Assembly (NCBI GenBank): GCA_038501195.1
Contig: JBBPUQ010000002.1
Span: forward strand, 3,968,001 to 4,032,000
Origin: Nemania diffusa
Taxonomy: Eukaryota; Ascomycota; Sordariomycetes; Xylariales; Xylariaceae
Length of the DNA stretch: 64,000 nucleotides
Reading direction: 5' to 3'
In this document: in pieces, positions 10,999-22,699 of the stretch
Layout: each line of letters begins with the position of its first letter
Position numbering within the stretch: the stretch's first letter is position 1
Translations under genes and position numbers: made by a program
Notes under the pieces: generated by a model
Databases searched by the model: none
The model's input: only the letters and a program-made list of their open reading frames with translations
Told to the model about the DNA's origin: nothing

Positions 10999-13900
10999 GC
11001 TATGAAGCGAGGCTGGCCTGCAAAATCCCGTCTTACAGTATGTATGTAGCGTAATACAGCGCCGTTTCGGTCCGAGAGCTTACTGGTAGAAGTATTCTAG
11101 AATTTGCTTCGACTTCCCAAACAAGGCTGTGACCCGGCCGGTGGCAGATATCACAACTGCCACCCCCACAGAACATTACGGCAAGACAAGGGCTAACGTC
11201 GGCGAAAACATACGTTGGTCGAAGCCGGGTGGTATTTTTTTTCTTAGTCGCTACATACACCCGACGTCCCGCCATATCGCCATGCGGCGCTAGCTACTAC
11301 AAAGTACGCCTACTAGCTACTACCGGAGATGATGACAGGGGCGCTCGCCGCTTGGTAGCCTCGATGGCTGATTCAGTTATACTTATGCTAGACTCTTCAG
11401 GCATTTTCGGAACCCATCCGCGAGCTTGGTAACCTGCGGGTCCGTATGCGTAAGGGAACCTGGGGATGTCTACCCTAGAAGAGTCGAGAATATCGACGGG
11501 TTCAATACGGCCTAGAAAGGTCAACTAGTCTAGTATACTTATCTAGACCATGACACTAGACGACATATAGTAATGACGTTGATAGGTAAGGCAAAAGTTC
11601 CTCACAAGATCAACTAGTGCCATCGAACCCTGCTGGTAGAAGTGAAAATACTCACTCATATCAAGACTCACTAGTAAGATATCAGACATCGTGGGGACGA
11701 GGGGTGAACGCGTACATACGTTTCAGGTCTCTATAACGAGAATACCACCCTAACACATGTTTTCGAGGTAAGGGAAGAGGCTTGGAGCTAGAGAAGCATG
11801 AGTTGGAGAAAACGTGCAGGCCCTGTCTGCAGTGTGATAGTCTCAGTATTTGAATACCGGGACGAAGTAGAATGCAAGCGATCTAGTCACGTTGCTACCT
11901 CATGCATACGTATAGTTATCCGAGGTGGGATTCTAAATCATGACGACACCTAAGTTGAGACAAGTCTCTGCCACTTCAACCCCTCAATGAGAAAGAAAGC
12001 CTATGTTGGGATCCAATTCAGAACGTCGGACTTATTCCCGGGTGAACGAGATTCTGAGACGAGTAAGATCGCTTATATGCGCCTGGAGACTGGACCCTGA
12101 GCAGTTCGCTAAGATCGTTGTAGCGCAAGAAACCTCCAGTTCATCACCTCAAACTCGGTGAAAGGGAGCCTCAATTTGCGGGGAGATAGCAAAGAACGCC
12201 TATACCGTGAGTAATAAAGACCCTGCTAACGATGGTTTCTTAGACCTAAACGTGGCATTATCGTTTAACTAGCTAAGTTATATGAGCTATATAATTTCAT
12301 TTTCGAATATACTAAGTAGGCAATGGTTTGTCTTATCATCGAAGAGAACTCATAGCTTCTTAGCCGGCTTGAACATAGCTCGACTCGCCGTCGATTCGCT
12401 ATCAGCCCGGCTGACATCCCCCCTCGTTCTTAATGTATGTACCTATATCCTATGAAACCTAATACTATGCACCTACTATTTTACCTGCTAAATATGCGGC
12501 ACCTTAACAGGGGTTTCATAGGGTATGCGGGGAGCCTCCGAGGCTATCGCGTTAACTTCCATATCTAACTGGAAAGCTGTCCTCCGTTGACAAGTCGAAC
12601 GAACTACTCAGCATGTACAACAATACATCCTAATGAGAACCGGGTTGCATGGGCCCGGTTTAGAGTAGGTAGATCCAGGAAACTGGCTACACTACTTCTG
12701 TAGATCGGAGATTGCCCTCATGTGTTCGCCATACTAGTGTAGTCCCTATCGTGATGACACGGCATGGTTGACGGCGAAGGCCTGCCGGGAAATTTGCCAG
12801 CCTTACGTATTGGAAATGATCGTCGGTCTACGCGTAGTTACTGCGCGGAAGTGCGGTTCTAGAAGGGAAAAAAATCGAGGCGAAAACTACTTAGTAGTTG
12901 AAGTGCAATGCAACGACTTGCCTCGCCTTGTGGGCATAACGCTCTGCTCAAGTTAGACCTTCGACCGAGATGAACGACGCCACAGTTGGACTATAGCGTG
13001 GGAACAGCAAACTTACTGTATGTCATCATACACATATCTTTGACCCGAATTACACAACCTTGTGGTAAGCATTGCCGCATTTCGGCTCAGGCCGAAGACG
13101 CCTCACACTCTTGCCATAATGCGAGACATCCTCCGGTTTGACGTTAGTACTACTTCACGATACAGATGGTGGTATAATATGCTCTTGATTTCATCTGATA
13201 ACATCTCGAAGTAGTGATACAGTATAGGTATATGCTCAAACAGTACGCAATACACACAACCCATTCTGCACCCCTACGCTACTGTACGCATATGTACAGC
13301 AACGGGTCCGCTTACGTGCCAAGACAAGCCCCTGGAACGTACTAAGAAGTGACGGCAAGGTAGGGGTTGCATTTGGCCGGGCCGATTGCAGAACCTGTGG
13401 AAGATTCTGCAGGGTTTCGACTAGCGTACGTACAGTATGTACGTAAGAAGACGAGTGCGTTGAGGACGAAGAATCACTTTGTTCGTTTCCAGATGCTCGG
13501 GTCAGAAGTGCTGAAACATTTCACTCTCTTACACGTGTTGGTTGGTTACACTAGAACGTCTTCGACTCAAGACCATTCCCTAAACGTGGACCGCCGAACG
13601 TATGGTAGTGGTGTATGCGCAGGTAGCAGAGCACCCGGTAGAATCTGGATACGCGTAGATAGATCTTGGTGGATTTGGAAGACTCTTTTTCCCACCTTCG
13701 GAGCCCTAGACATAACGGGAAGTTAAAGTTGGGAAAACATAGCACTAGCTACACACTACCTTTCTCACCCTCATGCTTTATTGCTTACCGTAGCTACGGT
13801 ATTGCCCACACATACATACTTACCCTTATACATCGACATACCTACTTAGTCTCTAGCTACTATATGAAAAGTGGTCGTACGTCTGTAGATGGGTTAACCG

Positions 13901-15261
13901 TAGTGCTAAAACGGGATCTGCCTAAGTAATGTACACGATATCTAGACAGAGAGACGACTACTCGTACATACAGAAAAACAAAGACAGCAGATCCGAAGCG
14001 TGTATGTAGGTGGAGGTAGCTTTATTCCCAAACTAACTTTCTCTTCTGCAATACCTTAAAACGAATCCAAGGCTATAGATAGTATCATGTCAATGTTTCC
14101 TATTCCATTTCTATGTAGCCACAACATGGGATTCATCAGACGTTAGCACATACATGTAAAGTAATACGCATCAGTCACACGTTTAGTGTAAGTAGTTGAA
14201 ACATAGTCACTCTGCGCTGTAATATACAGCAATGCTACACTATCAAGTTCGAGTTACACTCGCCAAATGTCGCGCCATCTCCTCGGGGCTGATTATGCCT
14301 GTTATCGCTATTTCCAAGCGAGCATCCGAGCATCGAATTTATTTCATTATCTCTACGCTAAAGATCGGGATAAAATTCCTTTCCCAAACGTTGGGACAAG
14401 TATTATGATATCTTATCAGGATATGTTTATCTAGCTATGCGTAGGAACTACATGTAGCTAATAAATAGACTAGGTATCCATAAAGGAGAATCATCTACCG
14501 ATGACTAACGCCGATGTGGTTCTCGTAGAGTTGCCTTCACAAGCGTCGCAATTTCTGACGCTAAGTTAATTTATCAAATAGGCACCTCTCACCGCATTCT
14601 CTCTTCATACGCGTATATGAGGACCTATGTAAAACGAGGTTGGTTGACATCCAAGTTAGTCCCATAGGTTGGGTACCTAAGTAGGTTACATCAGAAACGT
14701 CTATAGTCAGGACGAGTACTACTTATAAGTGATGGGATGCCTTAAAAAGATCTGAAACAATGGACAAACCACTAGATAAATTTACAGCGACTTCGGGCTC
14801 CTCCTCGTCGGCAGCTGCCGCGTAATTTACCGCGGGTCAAGCCCTGAACTACCGATACTAGCACCTAGGATTGTGGCTGGTGTAGCTATCATAGGTCTGT
14901 GCCTGAGACGCGGCTTCGCTATACCGCTCTATCTAGGTAATTAGTAGATAGCGTAGCGTAGGTAGCTGTTTTTTTGGGCTCCATACCATCTGTCCAATAT
15001 CTCTCCTCTCTGAATGAAATCCCAACCAACCAGCCTGTCAACCAGTCAGCCCAACCAACCAGAGCTAGGTAGACAATTCACACCCATACAGCGCCACATT
15101 CTCATTTATCGATACCTACCACTTAAGTCTTGTTGCATATACGCTCGTGGGATCTTGTCCCTCCACTGGCCCATTGATATCATACTAGTGCCCAGGACCT
15201 CATAACGCGGGGAGTGCGAAGGCTTGTTTCTCTCCAGTAGTAACACCTTGCTTGATTTAGC

Positions 15262-17373
15262 ATGTCCAAGAGGGATGGCGACCGCAATGCCGTTGTCCAG
15301 GACACCGCTGAGCCACTCGGTCAAATCCGAGACAGTATTGCTACCCCAGAAGAGAGCATTGTCTCTGCTGTGCTAGGCATCCAGAGACACGCCATCACAA
15401 GGAATAACTGGATTAAATCACTCGAGTGTCTCTGCCTCGCCACTGATCGAGATGCCGAGCCCACAGGCAAACGTCGGCGGCTTGACAATGGAGAGAGCGC
15501 CGCTTCTTTTTATACCCCCAAAACGCTGAGGAGAACCTATCTTGATCCTGTGTCTGATCCCGAGCGTGGACGAGAATACGTCGCTGTCTCGTACACCTGG
15601 GAATTCTCTGAAGAAGAGGAAGAGCAAGAGAGCTGTCAGAGTTTTGGTGGCTACTTTATCGAGTCGCGAAAGACGCGTGAGCCCGCACAGCCTAGCAATG
15701 TTAGAGACGTGGTCTGGGAGCGAGTTCTTCATTATGCTGAGCATGTGAAATGTGACACGGTTTGGATCGACCGGGAATGCGTTGACCAGGAAAATGCTAA
15801 GGAGAAGGAAGCGGCAATCCAAAACATGCACTTGGTTTATAGCTTAAGTCGAAAGCCTATCGCTCTTCTTACGCATGTCATCCAGACTGCGGCAGAGCTT
15901 GACCTGATCGTGAGCTTACTATTAGGAGATCTCAAAGACGAAGAGGGGAGTGCCGCCCTAGACCTCCTAGATAAAATTACGTCCGATCTTTGGTGGCAGA
16001 GAGCCTGGACGTTCCAAGAGGACTATAGGGGCTCTACGCGCATGACCTTGTTGATCCCACACACTAGCAACCTAGAGCATCGTAAACTGACTGCACGGGA
16101 CCCATCAAACCGGCCGCTGCTGGGCACTCTTCTGGGCGAGATATGTATTAAATCTACCGACTTTAGAGGATGTGCCACGGAGTTTTGTCTCCGGCACAAG
16201 CAGAGATGGCCAGCGACGGAGGCCATCTGTAACAAGATCCTCGCTACAGCTGGTAAATACAACGTTCTTCTTCAAGATGGCCGCTCGCCCAGCGCGTCGC
16301 CTTCAGTATCGCGTTCCATGACTCCTACTATCCTCACCGATATAAGCCGTCGCGGGATATTAGCAGAGTCAGACCGCCTTGCCATTGCTGCGAACTGTTG
16401 CGGCTACACCATACGCCTAGATACCATGGCGTTAAACAAGTGTGGCAGCAGCCTAAGCCTATGTATGCTAGCTCTATGCCTGCTAAATGGCGAGATAATG
16501 GCAAACCATCCAAAAACACGTCACGGTACACTCAAGGACAGCATCCTCACATACCTAACGAAGCAGTTCCTATGCAGTTTTCGACCTCCCATTGACGAGG
16601 GACTGACTTTCATCAAGAGCTGCCGATTTATAGATCCTGTGCTCACACCCTTGGGCACCCAGACACGGGGTCATCTATGGCGCCTCGGGAAAGTCATTCG
16701 CCCTCCCCCCCTCAAGCGTAATAAATATAATACTCTTTCACCCCTTGGGACGCTGGCGACGGACCTACAGTACAGGACGTACGGCAAGTCGTACATAGAG
16801 CTAGCAGCCAACCTCTTAGAGTGGACGCAAGACTCTTCTGCCACCAACCGGATAGGCAAGTATAGCAGCCGCCCCCCGTTCGCGCAGGCTCGCCCTCGGG
16901 GATGGCGCTCGTGGATGGCGTATGAGGTTGAGGCTGCATTGATCGAAGGGAAACCCCTCCGCCTCGCGAGTCTCGTCAACCCCGAAAATCGTGAGGAGTA
17001 TAGCCCGTATACCGCCATTTTTGTCGGCGAGGATGCCGATGACTGGGCGCAGGAGGAAGTAGATAACGACGGATCCATGCCACCGAGTTATGTCTTCACA
17101 TCGGTACGGCCGGCGAAAGAGCACGCGCGCTTTGGCGAAATACCCAAGCATGTGTCGCTGGAAGTCGAGCCCGAGTGGCCTGAACGTGACCGCAAACCCA
17201 GGGATGACAAGGGCCCCTCGCAGAAGGAAGAAGAACGCAGCTCTGCACCACACTTACCGAAATTATATATCAAGCGATGGCTCAATGGCCTCTGTTTTTG
17301 GGAGTCCCATGCCCAACAACCTGTCTTGTTCCCTTGGCCAGCGAATCTGCTTGCTACATCTAGCAAATCTTAG
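15262..17373 (+). CDS. HET-domain (heterokaryon incompatibility) protein
   Basis: Single-exon frame of 703 aa starting at ATG 15262. The HET domain spans roughly residues 100-260. Its three hallmark blocks are present: YVAVSYTW at 106-113, VWIDRECVDQEN at 167-178 and WWQRAWTFQE at 244-253. HET domains occur in fungal proteins that trigger cell death or growth arrest after fusion of unlike strains, and many family members have no known partner. The insert between the first two blocks is acidic (EEEEEQE at 117-123). The C-terminal 440 residues show no family I recognise and end in a charged region (EWPERDRKPRDDKGPSQKEE). The gene stands alone at the edge of an 8.7-kb gene-poor region and converges on mph1. 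HET genes often sit in variable chromosomal regions, and this context fits. I am confident of the domain; the specificity is unknown. Confidence 0.92.
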   Translation: MSKRDGDRNAVVQDTAEPLGQIRDSIATPEESIVSAVLGIQRHAITRNNWIKSLECLCLATDRDAEPTGKRRRLDNGESAASFYTPKTLRRTYLDPVSDPERGREYVAVSYTWEFSEEEEEQESCQSFGGYFIESRKTREPAQPSNVRDVVWERVLHYAEHVKCDTVWIDRECVDQENAKEKEAAIQNMHLVYSLSRKPIALLTHVIQTAAELDLIVSLLLGDLKDEEGSAALDLLDKITSDLWWQRAWTFQEDYRGSTRMTLLIPHTSNLEHRKLTARDPSNRPLLGTLLGEICIKSTDFRGCATEFCLRHKQRWPATEAICNKILATAGKYNVLLQDGRSPSASPSVSRSMTPTILTDISRRGILAESDRLAIAANCCGYTIRLDTMALNKCGSSLSLCMLALCLLNGEIMANHPKTRHGTLKDSILTYLTKQFLCSFRPPIDEGLTFIKSCRFIDPVLTPLGTQTRGHLWRLGKVIRPPPLKRNKYNTLSPLGTLATDLQYRTYGKSYIELAANLLEWTQDSSATNRIGKYSSRPPFAQARPRGWRSWMAYEVEAALIEGKPLRLASLVNPENREEYSPYTAIFVGEDADDWAQEEVDNDGSMPPSYVFTSVRPAKEHARFGEIPKHVSLEVEPEWPERDRKPRDDKGPSQKEEERSSAPHLPKLYIKRWLNGLCFWESHAQQPVLFPWPANLLATSSKS

Positions 17374-17875
17374 CCTATTTTGCGAAGTTTGTTCAAGCTC
17401 CGTCTTGGAACGGATTATTGAATAAGAGAGCGAGAGGGGCGTGACTTTGTATTTGGGCAGGGTGCTTATACTAGTGTATATATAAATATGAAAACCATCA
17501 AGAATAAAAACAACTATGTAGGCACGGTGCCACACAAAACACACATTACACCCTATGTGTGTTCCCCCTAACTTGGACTCTAAAGTCTACCAAGACAGCT
17601 TACCTCGTTCTGTTTAGTTGTCCAGTACACCTCGAAGCCATCTTCGAGCTTTCCACTCGGGCTAGAGAATATGAAGAGATCTTGTGTGAATATTTCTCAC
17701 TGTATATCATTCCAGTCATATACTAATGCAAAAGGCTAGCAAGCTGTCTATTTACAAACCACTCACTATTCTTGAAAACATGCAAGCACTTGTAGTGCAT
17801 ACTACGAAAAAGCCAGCCCTCCTCTCATTAGGCCCCTTTATTCAAGCAGGTAGTACATGCAAAATGTGATATCCA
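17374..17875. other. Intergenic region, convergent
   Basis: Joint 3' flank of the HET gene and mph1. It is AT-rich, and I see no coding region. Confidence 0.6.
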
Positions 17876-20800
17876 TTACTCGTCACTTTCCTCGTCATCA
17901 ACGACTAGGGTTCTTTTGCGCTGGAGGCCTCTCTCTCTCCGTTGTGGCTCAGCTTCCTCATCAATTTCTTTCATATCAGTCGCTTTCCGTGAAAACTTTG
18001 TACTTCCATGTCCTCTATCTCGTAGTAGTTGGCTCATCGAAGGCACATCATCTTCACTGTCCTGTGTGGCAGTAAAAGAAGTTGGCTCATAATATGGCCT
18101 CTTTTTCGGCTGCTTAGACTTTGCAGCTAAGCTGGCGATAGTAGATGTTGTGGATGACACCGACATAGGTGAGGTAGGGGAGGCGGAACGACGGTTCATA
18201 CAGCTCACAAAGTTACTAGATGTCGCAACATCATCTCCAACGACGAAACTTTCAAGGTCTGCACCGCTGTCTGAGTCATCTGTCAGTTCTAGATCACTAG
18301 TGCGTCGGCAATCATCGCCTTCATCGGCACTCTCGTCATAAGGGGCCGGAGCGAAGGCCTTTTTCGACTTATTACGACCCTTCTTTGTGCCGACGTTTTT
18401 CGGTGTTCGCTTCTTAGTTTGTCTTGGTATGGGCTTTGAGGGTTCGTTACGTCTGAGAGAAGGAAGTGGGAGTTCCCCCTCTGCGCCTTCTACATCATCG
18501 TCGCTATCAACGTCTCGAGAGACGGGGCCGGTGCGTTTTGAGCGAACAGTAGTCTTCTTAGGTTGTGCGCGGGCAATAACGACGGACAACTCTTCCAGTT
18601 CGTCGTCGTCATCGTCGTCGTCGTCATTTTCGACGAGTTTAGGAGGAGGGTCAGTTTTCCTGCGCTTCGCAGGCCGCTCTTGTCCCGTGGGGACGCCTTC
18701 CGACTCCGAACCTTCATCTGGTAACGGTAATTGGTAGTAGCGGCTATTGTCTACGTCGCCGTATGGCTTGACAAATCTGTCTCTGGTAGACTGAGATTTT
18801 GCTAGAGTCTGAAGTAACTTGATAGATCTTTTTGTATAAGCTCCGTGCTTGATATGAACCGTTTTTCGTCGCACTCTTTGGGCTGCAGGATGCGCTGTCA
18901 TGTCAACCTGTTCGATGAACTCCATCGCCTGTTGGCTCTGATAAGGAAGATTTTTATATATTTTATTTAGCTCGTCTTTTTGTTCGCTGTGCAGAAGTAC
19001 CTGGCCAAGGTCTGGTACATCTGTAACCTCGTCTTCTTCTGTCGCAACTTTTTGAGGCTTCGTTTTCTTCGTAGCGTGTGCTTTACCCAACATGGACGAC
19101 ACGGTTTGGAATCCAGTTTCAACGCCATCAGGCATGTGAAATTTTTTTGGCGGCCGCTTCTTAGCGGCCTTCCTCTTCTTCGGCTCTGGCAAGCCTGACT
19201 GTTGTGTGTTCTCCACAGGAATTTCAACGGCCTTCATATCGACTTCGGGTCGGATATCTCTTGGCACTATTCTTGTCGAGAGGTCGTGACGGAAGTTGAA
19301 ACGACTTCCGTCGCATATCATCGCCTGCATTTTCTCATAACCATCCTTTGACTTGGCGTAGTTGTCCTCTTCTTTCCCTCGCATAAGGAGTAGAACTACG
19401 CGCCCGGCTCGCTTTCTGCCTGTTCGTCCCATTCTCTGCAGCATTCGAATTGGAGAGGCTGAGGCGTCATAGCAAATAATCAAATCAACTTGGCCGATAT
19501 CAAGGCCTTCTTCTCCGATTGACGTTGCAACAAGAACATTAAATTTGCCGTCTTTAAAATTTTGTATTCTTTGGATTTGCTCGGCCTGTTTCATCCCTTC
19601 GGATCTTTTCGAATCAGCTTGGCCAACAAATACTGCGGCCTTAACAAGAGGCTCATGGGCATTTAAAACTCTGACGATCTCTTCAGCACTATCGCGGTAT
19701 TCACTGAAGACAATGATCCGTGTATTAGATGAGACACTGTCTCCACGGCCGTCGCCTGCGTCAATGAAATGATTCAGTACAGTAGTGGACAGTTCCGCCA
19801 GTTTGGGGTGTCCAACGAAATTCTCACTCCGCACCCATCGATCGATCTTAGTCATCATTTCCTGGAAGTTTGTATCCTCAACAATCTGTCGCTTGTATTT
19901 CGATCCCTTCTGTCCATTTCCCTCTACGTCGTCTCGGAATTGCACTAAGTTGTCGTAAAATGGTTTTATGCCATGAAAATTGAGTAACTTGATAGTATGA
20001 GCTAAGCTGCTTAGTATCGCGAAGATGGCAGTAATCATGAATTTGGCTCCTTGATTGGCGTTGCGGCCTGGGCCTGCAAACCAATCCTTACGCGCTTTCA
20101 CTAATCCATAAGTCGTGAGGGCCATTGGATCGCGGCCATAGTATGCATTTTGCGAGCTTAACTTGTCTACAAGTGGCTGTAAAACTTTAGCAAATAGGTC
20201 CTTGATCAATATGATTTCATCTGATAGATCTAAGACGACAATATGTTCGTCTCTCTGGTGAACATAGGACTTGATGTCGAGAGAGTCCTCTGTTCGAATC
20301 TCCACATATGATATTCCAAGTCCATCAATAACCTCTTGAACAGCCTCTACCTTGGAGCCTGGAGTTGCTGTGAGAGCGAGTATGCGAAAGCTATTTGAGA
20401 AGCGCCGCATGAAAGTGACCAGTTTTACATAGGAGTAGTTCCCGGTGGCTCGATGAGCTTCATCGATGACAACTAGGCCAATAGACTTGGGGTCAGCGAA
20501 TCCGGAAGAAAGGTCATTTTCCAACGTCTGTGGAGTCATAAAGAAGACTCTCTTCGAATTCCACTCCTCAGCTCTGACGGCTGGCGTGACTTCTCCAGTC
20601 AGGAGAGTTGTTTGGGACCTTGGAATACCGGCAATATGAAAACATGCATCGACTTGCTGAGATACTAGAGGTTTTGTAGGTGCCACGAATATCAGCTTGG
20701 CTGTTTTCATCCAGCGGAAGTAGTTCAACATGACGGTAGCTGCGATGAATGTCTTTCCTAATCCCGTAGGTAACGCAACGAGAGTGTTATTGAAGAGACC

Positions 20801-21464
20801 GTTTTTGACGATGCTAAACTGGTAGTCACGTGTTGGGCCTAAATTTGTTGGGTACACCCACGTTTTCAGTGCCTCTTGGTCTAGTTCATGATGCGTAGGT
20901 GGCTCCGGTGGTAAATCAGCACGAAAAGCACGGGCTCTAGATGGCTGGGAGGGCCCGGACGAGTCATCTTCATGGACTCTCTGTCCAAAAAGGGTGGTTT
21001 GCCTGAAAGATGCTGTTGGCCCACCGATCCGGGGGCTGGGCCGGAAAGTTGCGAGATGGGCATTGTTACTTGATTGTGCATTTGCTGATGAGCTTGAGAA
21101 TGCACTTGGTGGATGCCGCTCTAGATCGGCGGAATGCCTGCTTGTGCTGAACGAATTGGCATTTTGCTACAAAGCGAATTTTAACGTAAGCTTACTGAGA
21201 TGACTGACTCTTAATTGCAAGACGAGAGCAGCTAATGATGAGAAGCGAGGGAGGCAGATAAAGACGTATTAGGTAATGGTAGGTAATTCTGGGTAGCGTA
21301 ACGCAAGTAGAACAATATCAACTCACCAGTGGGCGCGGCTGCTGGCGGGATATGGAACTATCGAATGACACTGAAGCCGAGGGTTGGACACTGGTGGTTT
21401 GTGTCGCTGCGACAATGAAGTCCTCGTCGGCGATGTCGTCGCCGTCGAATTCATCCGAGTCCAT
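17876..21464 (-). CDS. mph1: ATP-dependent DNA helicase Mph1 (FANCM family), 2 exons
   Basis: Exon 1 (21464-21327, 46 aa) begins [20 protein letters not shown]. It is joined by a 160-nt GTGAGT...TAG intron to exon 2 (21166-17876), giving 1142 aa. The N-terminal region carries [13 protein letters not shown]. The helicase core begins at [16 protein letters not shown] (about 146-161). Walker A PTGLGKT is at 179-185, DEAH at 281-284, TATPGSK follows, and motif [14 protein letters not shown] is at 623-634. The insert between the two helicase lobes is typical of FANCM/Mph1/Fml1. The C-terminal 400 residues are acidic and low in complexity, including a run of nine Asp, and end DDEESDE. Mph1 is a 3'-5' helicase that dismantles D-loops and remodels stalled forks in error-free damage tolerance in the nucleus. 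The gene is divergent from mex67. Exon 2 starts CAA after the TAG acceptor; an in-frame GTG at 20857 is not the start. Confidence 0.96.
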
Positions 21465-22699
21465 CACGTATAAATGGTAGCTATTGTACTGGTGGATATC
21501 ACATTACGCGCAGCCGAACGCAATAATACAGCAATTGCGTACAATGGCTAAAGATAGCCGTTGAATCTCGCAATATGAGTTAAAATGGAGACGCGTCTGA
21601 TAGGGCAATGGAGTTGATGTCTGGGATTAGGTAGTAATGACTACAATTTCCACTGCTGAGATACTAGAAAACGCCTCGAGTTACTGAGGAGGGAGCTAGC
21701 TACAAGGAGGAAGGGACATGAATTCCTTTCCCCTTATAGGACTGACTTGGTTGGGAGTTGCAGTTTGTATCCTGATCTAACAGCTGCAAGTGCCTACCTG
21801 GGTACCTACCTCAGTCGCGAAGTCACGTGATACATCTATGGTTTTAAAGGCGGGGTAGCATTGTCCTGGTTATTAATAGGTAATGTAGGCACATCGACAA
21901 GAAGGCTGGCTACCGAGAAACCTAAGGAAGATAAGAAAAACTCCATAAATAAACATGCGTCCATTGTTCAGTTACCTGTTGAGTGCTTAATTACCTAGCC
22001 CGTAGCTCCCGCTTTGTGAATAGTAGTTAAGTTACAAGTACGCAACGTGTTGTTTATCTACATATACGTATCCCTTTGGGTGCCGACTCGGCACCAGTAC
22101 ATACATATATTAGATTAACCCAATCAGATGGTTTCTCTAGCATCATATTTTTCCCCGATTGGTGCATCTGAGTCCGCTTTTCCGCTTTTCCTGTACTGGT
22201 GCCGAAAAGGCACCCAAAGGGATAGATAGTACAGAGAACCTACATAATGTACTACCCCTGCCCCGCCCTTGTGCTACCTATTTCTTGGCGCGCTTCGGTG
22301 CCTAGTTGGTTGCCTAGGTAGGGATTTATCATTTTGGGATTAGCGCTTTCAAATTGACCATTACCGAACCTTTTTGTTCCGACGTCACACTAGTGCCAAC
22401 TTCTTTCCTCTTTCAACAACAACCATCAAAGCGCCTTGTTGGTGTTGTGTCACCTCTCGATCTTTCCGCTTTGTTGGGCATCGGCTTTATTCTCTCTTGG
22501 TCGACTCTGAACCATCGACAGAACTTCATCTCTTTATCACTTTCCAGAGCGAGAAACGGAAACGACAATAGCGAGTGATCGCCTGAGCTCACGCGTCCCT
22601 CTGCAGCGCTTCAGACACTTGCCATAACCCATAGCCTTAGCCCTACCTTGACAACTTCTGCGCATCCTCTTACCCCATATCACACGATCGGCTGCCATA
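21465..22699. other. Intergenic region, divergent mph1/mex67 promoter
   Basis: A 1.2-kb region with mph1 leaving to the left and mex67 to the right. It contains the 152-bp inverted-repeat element at 22071-22222 and ACCT repeats near 21791-21810. CT-rich leader sequence runs up to the mex67 ATG. Confidence 0.65.
22071..22222. mobile_element. MITE-like element with 30-bp terminal inverted repeats and TA target duplication
   Basis: The left arm is 22071-22100 and the right arm 22193-22222. They are reverse complements at 27 of 30 positions, and the three mismatches are consecutive (GAC against TTT). The arms start TCCCTTTGGGTGCC and are flanked by TA at 22069-22070 and 22223-22224, as expected for insertion of a Tc1/mariner/pogo-type element. 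Each arm also holds an internal hairpin (GGTGCC...GGCACC). The 92-bp interior has no coding capacity. No second copy or matching transposase is seen in the window. Confidence 0.75.

Larger units (their letters stand above)
6558..15261. other. Gene-poor 8.7-kb accessory region
   Basis: No open frame here exceeds about 120 codons, and none shows a recognisable domain on either strand. The stretch is dense in short ACCT/AGGT and TACGCATA-type repeats (for example 7490-7520, 7650-7665, 7810-7830, 8021-8050, 10985-11000). It also has a (TA)8 run at 8697-8712 and a 12-bp tandem duplication around 9668-9692. The sequence CCCAACCAACCAG occurs twice, at about 15021 and 15050, just ahead of the HET gene. 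I see no intact transposase or reverse transcriptase. It may be a decayed repeat region. Confidence 0.6.
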
